A stretch of 64,000 nt of DNA from Desulfocapsa sp. (GTDB lineage: Bacteria > Desulfobacterota > Desulfobulbia > Desulfobulbales > Desulfocapsaceae): positions 185,603-249,602 of the forward strand of contig JAESPV010000007.1 in assembly GCA_016765495.1 (NCBI GenBank), in the 5' to 3' direction. Position numbers and translations under genes: made by a program. Shown here one piece after another: positions 43,317 to 51,900 of the stretch. Positions within the stretch are counted from its first letter, which is position 1, and every line of letters starts with the position of its first letter. Below the pieces are notes generated by a model. It was given only the letters and a program-made list of their open reading frames with translations. It had not been told where the DNA came from and did no database searches.

Positions 43317-45476
43317 ATGATGTATCTAGCAAAGGTTTTTCCATTTTTACTCTGGTTTAAAGGGTACAAGAGAGAATCATTCAAACTGGATCTGGTAGCC
43401 GGCATAACGGTCGCCATGGTTTTAATTCCTCAATCAATGGCTTATGCCCAACTTGCTGGCCTGCCAGCCTATTATGGTCTTTATGCTGCATTTCTGCCTC
43501 CCATGGTGGCAGCATTATTCGGTTCCAGTCGCCAGCTTGGTACAGGGCCTGTGGCTGTTGTCTCACTTATGTCAGCGGCATCCCTTGAACCCCTTGCCAC
43601 AGCAGGATCTCCTGAGTTTATTGCTTACTCAATCGTATTGGCTCTTGTTGTCGGTATCTTCCAGTTCTCCTTAGGAGTTCTGCGTTTGGGAATGGTGGTA
43701 AACTTTCTCTCCCATCCCGTTATCAATGGTTTCACCAATGCAGCGGCAATTATCATTGCATCTTCCCAGTTTTCGAAGTTCTTCGGCGTATATGTAGACA
43801 AAGCCCCCCACCATTACGAAACCATGATTCGAGTGGCACAAGCTGTGATGGATTATACACACATGCCAACCCTGGCCTATGCGATCTCAGCAATCACCAT
43901 CATGGCACTGTTAAAAAAATTCGCGCCAACAGTTCCAAGTGTGCTGGTGGCTGTCCTCATTACCACTGTAATTTCATACTTTACAGGATTCAACAAAGAC
44001 ACCACAGTTGATGTCTCTGCTGTTCAATTACCTGGTTTCTCCGAAAAAATACATGCGTTTAATCAGGCGACCACACTCATCGAAACGTATGGCGGCGAAC
44101 GTGCAGAAATTGGCAACGCCGCCGATGAATTACGCAGTAAAGAATCAGGAGCGAATGGTGGCCCATCCGTTGAACTGATACGAATGGAGAGTGAAATTGC
44201 AATTCTCACTAATTATATGAATCAGGCGAAAGAAGAGGCACATCTATTCCGTAAAGACCTCCGGCACTTGAAATTTGAAGGGGTACTAAATGATAACGAC
44301 TACACCTTCTATCCGAAAGATTCCATTCCGGCTGGCATTGAAACCGATGGAAAAACCTGGCGTTTACAAGTCAACAACAAGCCCCTGGACAGCTCAAAAT
44401 TACTTATGATGGGTGGTGGCGCAATTGTCGGAAAAGTTCCCAAGGGACTCCCGACAATTGCGATGCCAGAACTCACAACGAACAGCTTCCTCAAGCTTCT
44501 GCCAACTGCAATCATCATTTCTCTGCTTGGATTTATGGAAGCCATTGCCATTGCCAAAGCCATGGCGGCAAAAACCGGTCAGAAGATCGATGCCAACCAG
44601 GAGTTGATTGGTCAGGGACTTGCAAATATCTTTGGTTCTTTTGGCTCCAGCTACTCGGTTTCCGGATCATTTTCCCGTTCTGCAGTTAACCTCGCATCGG
44701 GTGCTGTTTCAGGTATTTCATCCGTAATCACATCAGTTATGGTTGTTATCACCCTGCTCTTTTTTACTCCCTTACTCTACCATCTTCCACAGGCAACACT
44801 TGCTGCGGTTATCATGATGGCCGTTATCGGACTTGTGAACATTAAAGGGTTTATCCATTCATGGCATGCACAAAAATATGATGGAATTATCTCTGTCTTA
44901 AGTTTTGTTGTTACCCTCTATTTTGCTCCGCATCTGGACAAAGGTATCATGGTTGGATTTGTTCTTTCCATGGGTGTCTTCCTTTATAAATCCATGCGTC
45001 CAGTTGTCGCCGAGCTCTCCCTGCATGAAGACAAAATACTGAAAAGTTCAGAACATTACCGGTTGAAAGGATGTAATCATATTTCAGTTGTTCGTTTTGA
45101 TGGCGCACTGTTTTTTGCCAACGCAAGCTATCTTGACGAACAGGTCGCTAAGTTCAGAACAGTCCACCCCGATCTGCGTTATATTCTCCTTGATGCCAGA
45201 GGAATAAATGACATGGATGCATCCGGTGAAGCAACTCTTTCCATGATTGTTGACAGGCTTCGTGCAGCAAAAATAGGTTTTGCAATGTGCAGCATCAAGG
45301 GGCAAGTTATGGCTGTAATGGAACGGACACACCTTCTTGATAAGATTGGTATGGAAAACATCTATCCAGACACTAAAAAGGCCGTTGCTGATATCATCAC
45401 TGAGATTCACACGAATACGGACCTGCCTGCAAATGGATGTAAAAACTGCCCGCTGACAAAATATATGCCTGTATAG
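43317..45476 (+). CDS. SulP family anion transporter with STAS domain
   Basis: Inner-membrane transporter for sulfate, bicarbonate or another anion; 719 aa, longer than the usual 550-600. The SulP signature is in IPQSMAYAQLAGLPAYYGLY and GSSRQLGTGPVAVVSLMSAA; the core continues with SFGSSYSVSGSFSRSAVNLA, and the STAS domain (about residues 590-695) contains VVRFDGALFFANASYLDEQV and ILLDARGINDMDASGEATLS. An insertion of about 135 residues (240-378) with a coiled-coil-like part (VELIRMESEIAILTNYMNQA) and a strand-rich part (DGKTWRLQVNNKPLDSSKLL) interrupts the membrane domain. The C-terminus carries CKNCP. Substrate cannot be fixed from sequence. Confidence 0.88.
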   Translation: MMYLAKVFPFLLWFKGYKRESFKLDLVAGITVAMVLIPQSMAYAQLAGLPAYYGLYAAFLPPMVAALFGSSRQLGTGPVAVVSLMSAASLEPLATAGSPEFIAYSIVLALVVGIFQFSLGVLRLGMVVNFLSHPVINGFTNAAAIIIASSQFSKFFGVYVDKAPHHYETMIRVAQAVMDYTHMPTLAYAISAITIMALLKKFAPTVPSVLVAVLITTVISYFTGFNKDTTVDVSAVQLPGFSEKIHAFNQATTLIETYGGERAEIGNAADELRSKESGANGGPSVELIRMESEIAILTNYMNQAKEEAHLFRKDLRHLKFEGVLNDNDYTFYPKDSIPAGIETDGKTWRLQVNNKPLDSSKLLMMGGGAIVGKVPKGLPTIAMPELTTNSFLKLLPTAIIISLLGFMEAIAIAKAMAAKTGQKIDANQELIGQGLANIFGSFGSSYSVSGSFSRSAVNLASGAVSGISSVITSVMVVITLLFFTPLLYHLPQATLAAVIMMAVIGLVNIKGFIHSWHAQKYDGIISVLSFVVTLYFAPHLDKGIMVGFVLSMGVFLYKSMRPVVAELSLHEDKILKSSEHYRLKGCNHISVVRFDGALFFANASYLDEQVAKFRTVHPDLRYILLDARGINDMDASGEATLSMIVDRLRAAKIGFAMCSIKGQVMAVMERTHLLDKIGMENIYPDTKKAVADIITEIHTNTDLPANGCKNCPLTKYMPV

Positions 45477-45506
45477 ATTACTCTTCTGCCACTTTGCAAC
45501 GGCTAG

Positions 45507-45521
45507 TTGCGCATTACGCAA
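45507..45521. repeat. Small palindrome TTGCG-CATTA-CGCAA
   Basis: A perfect 5-bp stem with a 5-base loop just downstream of sulP and 22 bp before the higB start, in a stretch of degenerate GCATTACGCAATACG repeats. Confidence 0.55.
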
Positions 45522-45542
45522 TACGTGTTATGTATTATATTT

Positions 45543-45806
45543 ATGATTAAATCGTTTAAGCATAAAGGTTTACGAAAATTTTTCAAAACTGGCAGTGTAG
45601 CAGGTGTACAGCCAAAACATAAACAAAAACAAAAACTACGTCTCAGACTGACAGCCCTTGACACCGCAACGTGCGTTGAAGATATGAACACTCCAGGCTG
45701 GCGTCTTCATAATCTTACTGGCAACCGCAACGGTTTATGGGCCATTGATGTTAACAAAAACTGGCGCATTGTATTCGATTTTAACGATGGCAATGCCTAT
45801 GTATAA
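45543..45806 (+). CDS. HigB-like (RelE superfamily) toxin, C-terminally shortened, without antitoxin
   Basis: An 87-aa RelE/HigB-type mRNA interferase homologue. MIKSFKHKGLRKFFKTGSVA, LRLRLTALDTATCVEDMNTP, GWRLHNLTGNRNGLWAIDVN and KNWRIVFDFNDGNAYV are family segments. HigB proteins normally continue with about eight residues ending in DYH and are followed at once by higA; here a TAA follows NAYV and no antitoxin ORF is present. An ISL3 remnant begins close to its 3' end and runs in the opposite direction. It may be an inactive remnant or an orphan. ATG at 45543 is chosen by alignment with the family. Confidence 0.75.
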   Translation: MIKSFKHKGLRKFFKTGSVAGVQPKHKQKQKLRLRLTALDTATCVEDMNTPGWRLHNLTGNRNGLWAIDVNKNWRIVFDFNDGNAYV

Positions 45807-45828
45807 CCCACTTTACCATATGCCATGA

Positions 45829-45991
45829 TGTTGTTTTTTTTATCATCCAAACTCCACAGCTGCCGCAAGCCTTCCTTCATATAATAAGCGGTGGCGAAAG
45901 GCTTATTTAGTGACAGAGCTGAGTCAAGTATGGTCATTTTGTCTGGTTTTAATGCAAGCGTTTTTCGAGCCGTGAGCAACAACCAACATGG
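45829..45991 (-). pseudogene. ISL3-family transposase fragment
   Basis: Minus-strand translation gives CWLLLTARKTLALKPDKM, TILDSALSLNKPFATAYYMK and EGLRQLWSLDDKKN. This matches the RWLLLKN...L...L..N.PLATAYYLKE.LRQLW pattern of ISL3 transposases, roughly 55 residues out of some 400. The upstream and downstream parts are gone. One copy of the dispersed 19-bp element directly abuts its 5' side, which may be a former terminal repeat (inference). Confidence 0.7.
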
Positions 45992-45992
45992 T

Positions 45993-46011
45993 ATTTCGTG
46001 TACGTTCCTTA
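45993..46011 (-). repeat. Dispersed 19-bp element, copy 5
   Basis: On the minus strand exactly TAAGGAACGTACACGAAAT. The first three bases are the stop codon of the ABC-F gene, as also seen for the copy at 10267. Confidence 0.65.
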
Positions 46012-47985
46012 GCCATCCAGAGCTTCCATCTTTTCCTGGGCAGTCTCCCATTTCTCATACCAGCGTTCAAGCCTGTGCTTGCACTCATCATACTCTGTAG
46101 AGGTTGCCACCCATGCCACCTGATCCTGATACAATTCAGGATCAGCCATCTTAGTCTCAATCTCCACCTTAAGAGCCTCAAGGTTTTCCACATTTTTCTC
46201 TGCTTCTGCTGCTTGCTTTTTCCAGGGGCCTACTTTTTTATTCCGCTCCTGACGTTTTTTTGCATCCTGTTTACGTTGTTCTTTTTTAGAACGTTGTGTC
46301 TTGGGCTGTTCTGGTTTTACGGCTGCCTGTACTACCTTCACGTTTTCTGATTTTCCCGCCTGCTTTGATTTTTCCTCATCCGCCTCGATCTTCAGCAGGT
46401 AATCACTAATATTTCCTTCATACACTGATATATGCCCATCTTTAACCTCAACCACCTTATTCACAAAACTATCCAGAAAGTAACGATTATGGGAGACCAC
46501 CAGAATAAAACCATCATATTGCGACATTGCCTCCTGCAAAACTTCCTGAGAGCTGATATCCAGATGATTTGTAGGTTCATCGAGCAGCATACAGTTTGCA
46601 GGCGATGCTATCATCTTAGCCAGCGCCAGACGACTCTTTTCGCCACCTGAGAGCACTGACACTTTCTTGTCCACCTCTTCACCCCGGAATAAAAAAGTAC
46701 CGAGTAGTGAACGGATTCGCGTGATGGGCATATCTTTTACAGAGAGCGAAAGCGTTTCAAGAGCCGTAAGAGAAGGAGTGAGTTCCTGGGCCTGATGTTG
46801 GCCGAAGTAGGAAAGCTGAACATTATGACCAGGCATTACCTTTCCTGAATCTGCTGCAATTACACCTGCAATAATTTTCACAAGGGTGGATTTACCGGCA
46901 CCATTCACTCCCACCACTGCGACTTTATCGCCACGCTGAAACTGAAAGCTTACATTCTTTAAAACCTCCTTTCCGTCAAAACTTTTACATAAATTTTCGA
47001 CAGTGAGCACATCCCTGCCCGAATCCGGTGCAGGCGGAAAGCTAAAACGGATTTGTCTCTCCTCGTCTCCAATCTCAAGAAGCACCATCTTTTCAAGCTG
47101 TTTCACCCTGCTCTGGACTTGTTTGGCCTTGGTTGATTTGGCACGGAATCGCTGGATAAACTGCATACTTTGCTTAATCTGTGCCTGCTGATTATCATAA
47201 GCGGCTTTCTCGATGGTTTTACGCTCAACTTTTTCCTTCTCGTAATACGAATAATTACCCTTGTAAACCGAAAGCTTCCCGAGGCTTAACTCCCAGGTAG
47301 TTGTTGTAACTTTATCAAGAAAAGCCCGATCATGGGAGATAATCACCATGGCTCCGTTATAGGAACGAAGAAAATCTTCCACCCAGGTAAGTGAGCTTAG
47401 ATCTAAATGATTAGTCGGCTCATCAAGCAACAGAAGTGAAGGCGCTGCCAGCAGCATCCTGGCAAGCATCAAGCGCATGATCCATCCACCGGAAAAAGAC
47501 GATGCCGGCTTATCCATATCATCCTGATGAAAACCAAGCCCGAGCAGGATCTTTTCAATCCGAGCCCGCATAGTATAAATACCACTCCCTTCCAGGCGAT
47601 GTTGGATTTCTCCCTGACGATCAAGCATTTTGGAAAACTCATTCGATTGCGGATCAATATCTGCGAGCCCTTCATTTATAGCATCAACTTCTTTTTGCAG
47701 TTCAAGCAACTCAGCGAAGGCACTCTCTGCCTCCTGATACAAGGTCTGACCAGAAATAAGCGCACTGGATTCCTGAGGAAGATAGGCCACTGAAAAATAT
47801 TTTGAACGGCTGACAACACCATCATCACACTCATCAACACCTGCCATAATTTTCAAGAGCGTGGATTTCCCGGCGCCATTAACGCCCATCAAACCAATTC
47901 GTTTTCCATCAGTTACCTGAATGGACAGATCCTTAAAGAGATGTTTGTCTCCGTAACGGATATCCAGATGATTAATTGATAACAT
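46009..47985 (-). CDS. ABC-F family ATPase (Uup/YdiF-like)
   Basis: Soluble ribosome-associated translation factor with two ATPase cassettes and no membrane domain; 658 aa. Walker A sites are MGVNGAGKSTLLKIMAG and VGVNGAGKSTLVKIIAG, signatures SFSGGWIMRLMLARML and LSGGEKSRLALAKMI, and Walker B regions LLLDEPTNHLDLSS and LLDEPTNHLDISS. The linker of about 80 residues (P-site tRNA interaction motif region, KAAYDNQQAQIKQSMQFIQR) and a C-terminal charged coiled coil (KKVGPWKKQAAEAEKNVENL) are typical. The radical SAM gene overlaps its 5' end by 14 nt. Antibiotic resistance function cannot be inferred. Confidence 0.92.
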   Translation of the reverse strand: MLSINHLDIRYGDKHLFKDLSIQVTDGKRIGLMGVNGAGKSTLLKIMAGVDECDDGVVSRSKYFSVAYLPQESSALISGQTLYQEAESAFAELLELQKEVDAINEGLADIDPQSNEFSKMLDRQGEIQHRLEGSGIYTMRARIEKILLGLGFHQDDMDKPASSFSGGWIMRLMLARMLLAAPSLLLLDEPTNHLDLSSLTWVEDFLRSYNGAMVIISHDRAFLDKVTTTTWELSLGKLSVYKGNYSYYEKEKVERKTIEKAAYDNQQAQIKQSMQFIQRFRAKSTKAKQVQSRVKQLEKMVLLEIGDEERQIRFSFPPAPDSGRDVLTVENLCKSFDGKEVLKNVSFQFQRGDKVAVVGVNGAGKSTLVKIIAGVIAADSGKVMPGHNVQLSYFGQHQAQELTPSLTALETLSLSVKDMPITRIRSLLGTFLFRGEEVDKKVSVLSGGEKSRLALAKMIASPANCMLLDEPTNHLDISSQEVLQEAMSQYDGFILVVSHNRYFLDSFVNKVVEVKDGHISVYEGNISDYLLKIEADEEKSKQAGKSENVKVVQAAVKPEQPKTQRSKKEQRKQDAKKRQERNKKVGPWKKQAAEAEKNVENLEALKVEIETKMADPELYQDQVAWVATSTEYDECKHRLERWYEKWETAQEKMEALDG

Positions 47986-48979
47986 AGTTCATTGTGCCTC
48001 GTTTCAAGGTTTTATCCGTTGTAAGTTGTAATCGTACATCAAGTCCCAATGCCTGCAAACGGTTCATATTAGCGCGTTTAGGGCCCACAAAAGCTGACAC
48101 ATCTCTGTTTGAAATCTGTAGAGTAAGCTGTTTATCAGAGGGACACCCGGCAAGCAAAGGTCGAACACGCTTAAACCAGTGCCGTGCTGTCACAAATTCT
48201 CCAAATGATGGGTGATAGGGGCCGGCGAGCAATTCCTGTTCCAAAGATTCAGATGCCTGCAAACCCATTCGCATGATTTGTATTCCTGCCTGATCAAGCC
48301 GTTTTTTTGCAAGACAACAAAGAGCAATTGCCCTATTCATACTCATGGGCTGATACCTTCCCTTAGCATACTCCCGGGCCAACCCTGACCCGGAAATAAC
48401 AAGTGTGGGATAGAGACGAACGAAATCAGGCTTACATTCAATCACCCGATGAAGCGTTGCAAGAAATGACAAAGTACTTTCATGGGGCAGGCCCGGCATA
48501 AGTTGAACACCCAGTTGCATACCTTTTTCCTGCAGAATTCGTATGGCTTGTAAAGAATCTGCGCTGGAATGTCCACGATCTGTGGCAGCAAGCACACGAT
48601 CATCAAGGGACTGCACCCCAAGCTCCACTGTTTTCACGCCATGTCTAAGTAAAAATTCACAGATCTCATCGTCTATACAGTCGGGACGAGTGGAAAGACG
48701 GATGGAATCCACATCACCCTTTTCTAAAAAAGGCTGTACCGCATCCAGCAACAGTTCCTGGCGTTTCAGGGGCAGACAGGTAAAAGAACCACCATAAAAT
48801 GCAACCTGAACTCCGGTATGTTTCCTGGAAAAACCAAGCCACTCGGTTATGGTCTTGTGCACCAGCACGGAGCCATCTTCTTTCTGCGAATGTTTTCCAC
48901 TGATGGAAACCTGATTACAGAACAAACAATGCTGTGGACATCCCTGATGAGGAATAAAAACTGGAATTACAAGAGGCAT
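47972..48979 (-). CDS. Radical SAM protein, Elp3-like without acetyltransferase domain
   Basis: A 335-aa radical SAM enzyme. The [4Fe-4S] motif is HQGCPQHCLFCNQVSISGK (CxxxCxxC), followed by VAFYGGSFTCLPLKRQELLL, SIRLSTRPDCIDDEICEFLL and VELGVQSLDDRVLAATDRGH, the pattern of Elp3-type and coproporphyrinogen oxidase-related radical SAM proteins. No C-terminal acetyltransferase domain is present. It may modify tRNA, but this is an inference. It lies 9 nt after rnc and overlaps the ABC-F gene, forming the operon rnc - rSAM - abcF, all linked to RNA or translation. Confidence 0.85.
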   Translation of the reverse strand: MPLVIPVFIPHQGCPQHCLFCNQVSISGKHSQKEDGSVLVHKTITEWLGFSRKHTGVQVAFYGGSFTCLPLKRQELLLDAVQPFLEKGDVDSIRLSTRPDCIDDEICEFLLRHGVKTVELGVQSLDDRVLAATDRGHSSADSLQAIRILQEKGMQLGVQLMPGLPHESTLSFLATLHRVIECKPDFVRLYPTLVISGSGLAREYAKGRYQPMSMNRAIALCCLAKKRLDQAGIQIMRMGLQASESLEQELLAGPYHPSFGEFVTARHWFKRVRPLLAGCPSDKQLTLQISNRDVSAFVGPKRANMNRLQALGLDVRLQLTTDKTLKRGTMNYVIN

Positions 48980-48988
48980 AAAAAGGTA

Positions 48989-49732
48989 TTACCTTGAAAA
49001 TTTATCTATCACATCACTCAGTATATCAAGAGTTGCTGATGCAGCTCGCTGTTCTGCCTCTTTTTTTGAACTTCCCGTTCCTGTTCCAAGGGCATCCCCC
49101 TTAAACAGAACAGAAACAGTGAATATTTTTTGATGCGATGGCCCCTCATCACGATCCACCCTATAAGAAGGAGCCTCGTTAAATTTCTCCTGCAATGCCT
49201 CCTGTAGTCGACTTTTAGCATCTGCCATCAACAATTCTTCTTTTTTAGCTTCCATATCAGGAACGAAGAATCTAATGATAATCGATTCAACTGTCGAGTA
49301 GTTACTGTCTTCAAAAACCGCTCCGATCACCGCCTCATAGGCACAGGAAAGGATAGAAGATTTATTGCGGCCATTGGAAGCATCCTCACCTTTCCCAAGA
49401 CAGAGATAATCACCAAGTTGTAACTCTCTAGCCGTTATCGCCAAATGGGTTTCATTCACAAGTGATGATCTCAGCCGGGTCAGTTCACCCTCCCGCATCT
49501 CAGGAAAGTTTTTACAGAGTGTATGCCCAATAACAAGATCAAGCACTGCATCTCCTAAAAATTCGAGTATTTCATTGCTATTATCGCTCTGCGCCTGTTC
49601 AAAAGCAAATGACGAATGAATCAATGCTTTTTGCAGCAGGCGCAGGTCGGTAAAACGATACCCAAGGCGTTGTTCCAGTACGGCCAGATCCTCCTTGTTT
49701 CGTCGAACCAGTGTTTCAATATCCATGATCAT
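48989..49732 (-). CDS. rnc: Ribonuclease III
   Basis: Double-strand-specific endoribonuclease that processes rRNA precursors and mRNAs; 247 aa. The catalytic signature is NSNEILEFLGDAVLDLVIGH, with the second acidic site in CAYEAVIGAVFEDSNY. The C-terminal dsRNA-binding domain includes DAKSRLQEALQEKFNEAPSY and FKGDALGTGTGSSKKEAEQR. The first ATG (49732) has GAGGAAAA close by; the ATG two codons later (49726) has better spacing. Upstream, and opposite in orientation, is tRNA-Cys. Confidence 0.96.
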   Translation of the reverse strand: MIMDIETLVRRNKEDLAVLEQRLGYRFTDLRLLQKALIHSSFAFEQAQSDNSNEILEFLGDAVLDLVIGHTLCKNFPEMREGELTRLRSSLVNETHLAITARELQLGDYLCLGKGEDASNGRNKSSILSCAYEAVIGAVFEDSNYSTVESIIIRFFVPDMEAKKEELLMADAKSRLQEALQEKFNEAPSYRVDRDEGPSHQKIFTVSVLFKGDALGTGTGSSKKEAEQRAASATLDILSDVIDKFSR

Positions 49733-49798
49733 TTTTCCTCTTGTTAAAAATACAAACTATGGTATAAAGTGTTGCTCATGCCTCAACGGGGCATATAC

Positions 49799-49874
49799 GG
49801 CGGCGTAGCCAAGCGGCTAAGGCACTGGTCTGCAAAACCATGATTCAGCGGTTCAAATCCGCTCGCCGCCTCCA
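49799..49874 (+). tRNA. tRNA-Cys (anticodon GCA), CCA encoded
   Basis: A 76-nt cloverleaf. The acceptor stem GGCGGCG pairs with CGCCGCC; the D arm has AGCCAAGCGGCTAAGGC; the anticodon arm is TGGTCTGCAAAACCA with GCA; the T arm is GCGGTTCAAATCCGC. U discriminator and an encoded CCA end. All expected for tRNA-Cys. Confidence 0.97.
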
Positions 49875-49882
49875 GTACTTTC

Positions 49883-49923
49883 AAGGTGATATTCTGAGTA
49901 TTTTCAGGATATCACCTTTTTTT
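49883..49923 (+). terminator. Rho-independent terminator of tRNA-Cys
   Basis: AAGGTGATAT pairs with ATATCACCTT, with a second inner CTGA/TCAG stem, followed by seven T. It starts 8 nt after the tRNA CCA. Confidence 0.9.
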
Positions 49924-50286
49924 ATTGGCATAAAAAAACAGAGGCAACTGCACTCCGCTCAATAAAACAACCCTGTATAGCATAAAACAGCTATTCCAGC
50001 ACCCCTTTCCTTTTCCAAAAAAGGTGACAAAATATTCCGATGAAGGGATACCACAAAGTTAGAGTTTGACAGGAGATATTTTCGGCATATATTTTTCTCA
50101 AATAGGAGAAGTCTGTCCGAGAATACACATTCTGTTCAATACAGAACAATTTTCCAAAAAAAACGCAGCAGATATTTCTGTATTGAAAAAAATACATTCT
50201 GCGGGCATTTTTCCTATAAAAGTTCTCCGTTATCAATTATTAATACCGACACCCCTCATATATTTCAAAAAAAGGAACCGCTTATA
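49924..50286 (+). other. Intergenic region, no gene seen
   Basis: A-T rich, with several short palindromes (for example CTGTTCAATACAGAACA). Probably the promoter and leader for the TPR protein gene. No ORF with a family match. Confidence 0.4.
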
Positions 50287-50916
50287 ATGTCAGATAAAAG
50301 TAATATGGTGAAAAAAGAAACTCTAATTTACGCTCTGTTCATTGGACTTGTTATAGGTTTTATTAGCGGCGTCGTGCTGGCTGTAAACAAACTCACCCCT
50401 TCCACTTCAGATATGCAGACTGTTCAAACCCCGGCAGCACCAGACAATTCTGAACTATTACAAAAACAGGCCGCTGCTGCCATTGCCAACTTTGAAGCAG
50501 AAGTCACAGCAGAGCCGCATAATGTTGATGCCTGGATCCAGCTTGGCAACCTCTATTTTGACTCTGACCAGCCGGGAAAAGCAATCAAGGCCTACACCAA
50601 ATCCTTGGAGTTACAGCCTGACAACGCAAACGTAATGACAGATCTGGGAGTTATGTACAGAAGAACCAAACAGTTTGAGAAAGCCATTGAAGCCTTTGAG
50701 AAATCATACGCTATTGAACCAAGCCATGCTCCTTCACGCCTGAACAAGGGAATCGTCCTGCTTTATGATTATAATAAACCGGAGGAAGCTATTGCTGCCT
50801 GGGAGGAATTACTGGCTATCGACCCCAATGCAAAAATGAACAATGGTGTGCCGTTAACCCAGGAAATAGACAAACTCAGAAAAGCAATGAATTCAGAAAC
50901 TCCTTCTCAACAATAA
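50287..50916 (+). CDS. Membrane-anchored tetratricopeptide repeat protein
   Basis: A 209-aa protein with a single N-terminal membrane anchor (TLIYALFIGLVIGFISGVVL) and about four TPR units from residue 60 on: VDAWIQLGNLYFDSDQPGKA, ANVMTDLGVMYRRTKQFEKA, APSRLNKGIVLLYDYNKPEE. TPR arrays mediate protein contacts; no partner is implied. It resembles small CcmI/NrfG-like TPR proteins of Desulfobacterota. AAGGAACCG precedes the ATG. cysE follows 12 nt after the stop. Confidence 0.8.
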   Translation: MSDKSNMVKKETLIYALFIGLVIGFISGVVLAVNKLTPSTSDMQTVQTPAAPDNSELLQKQAAAAIANFEAEVTAEPHNVDAWIQLGNLYFDSDQPGKAIKAYTKSLELQPDNANVMTDLGVMYRRTKQFEKAIEAFEKSYAIEPSHAPSRLNKGIVLLYDYNKPEEAIAAWEELLAIDPNAKMNNGVPLTQEIDKLRKAMNSETPSQQ

Positions 50917-50928
50917 GGGAAACTCTAT

Positions 50929-51900
50929 ATGGCAACCGACAATATTAACATCCAAGAACAATGTGAGCATGAGATAAATAGCGCAAGCGGTCTCCACACC
51001 AAGTTGCCTGCTGTGGTGGAACGACTGGTTGCCGCCTGGCAAACCGAGGACTGTTTTGATCATGTGGGGCCTGTTCCTATCCCCTCACACACCTCCATTA
51101 TTAATATAATATACCAGGTTCGGCAGATATTGTTCCCGGGCTATTTCACTAAAACCAAGCTTCATGCATCCAACCTGGAATACTACCTGGGCAAAGAAAC
51201 CACGGAGCTTTACGAAAAACTGAGCATGGAAATTATCATGGCCATTCGCCATGATTGCAGACGCTCCAATCTCCCCTGCACCCGTTGTGAAGAACGGGGG
51301 CACCGCATGGCTTTGTCATTTATTGAAAGCCTGCCTGGAATATCAGCCATGCTCTCCACTGACATTCGCGCAACTCTGGCGGGAGATCCTGCAACAGCAA
51401 GCACCGATGAAGTGATCTTTTGTTACCCCGGACTCCTTGCCACTTCCATTTACAGAATGGCTCACGAGTTGTATTTGCTGAAAGTTCCGATTATCCCACG
51501 AATCATGGCTGAGCACGCCCACAGTGTGACTGGAATTGATATCCATCCAGGTGCAACCATTGGATCCGATTTTTTCATTGACCACGGGACAGGTGTTGTT
51601 ATTGGGGAAACCACGACGATAGGATCAAATGTTCGGTTGTACCAGGGGGTCACTTTGGGTGCCCTCTCTTTACCTAAAAATGCCGGGACAATAATGCAGG
51701 ATGTTAAGCGCCATCCAAGTATTGAAGATGATGTTATCATCTACGCCAGTACAACCATCCTTGGAGGCGACACAACAATCGGAGCAAGGTCCGTGATTGG
51801 TGGCAATATATGGCTCACCGAATCTGTCCCTTCAGATACCAAAGTTATTCTCAAGCGTCCGGAACTTCTTTATTCTGGCAGAAAAGGAGGCACATCATGA
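50929..51900 (+). CDS. cysE: Serine O-acetyltransferase
   Basis: Makes O-acetylserine for cysteine synthesis; 323 aa with a long N-terminal helical region. The left-handed beta-helix shows hexapeptide repeats: [40 protein letters not shown] and [20 protein letters not shown], with the catalytic His and Asp in FFIDHGTG. The plant/epsilon-type form of about 300 residues is common in anaerobes. The stop overlaps the cysK start (ATGA), so the two enzymes are coupled, consistent with the cysteine synthase complex. Confidence 0.93.
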   Translation: MATDNINIQEQCEHEINSASGLHTKLPAVVERLVAAWQTEDCFDHVGPVPIPSHTSIINIIYQVRQILFPGYFTKTKLHASNLEYYLGKETTELYEKLSMEIIMAIRHDCRRSNLPCTRCEERGHRMALSFIESLPGISAMLSTDIRATLAGDPATASTDEVIFCYPGLLATSIYRMAHELYLLKVPIIPRIMAEHAHSVTGIDIHPGATIGSDFFIDHGTGVVIGETTTIGSNVRLYQGVTLGALSLPKNAGTIMQDVKRHPSIEDDVIIYASTTILGGDTTIGARSVIGGNIWLTESVPSDTKVILKRPELLYSGRKGGTS

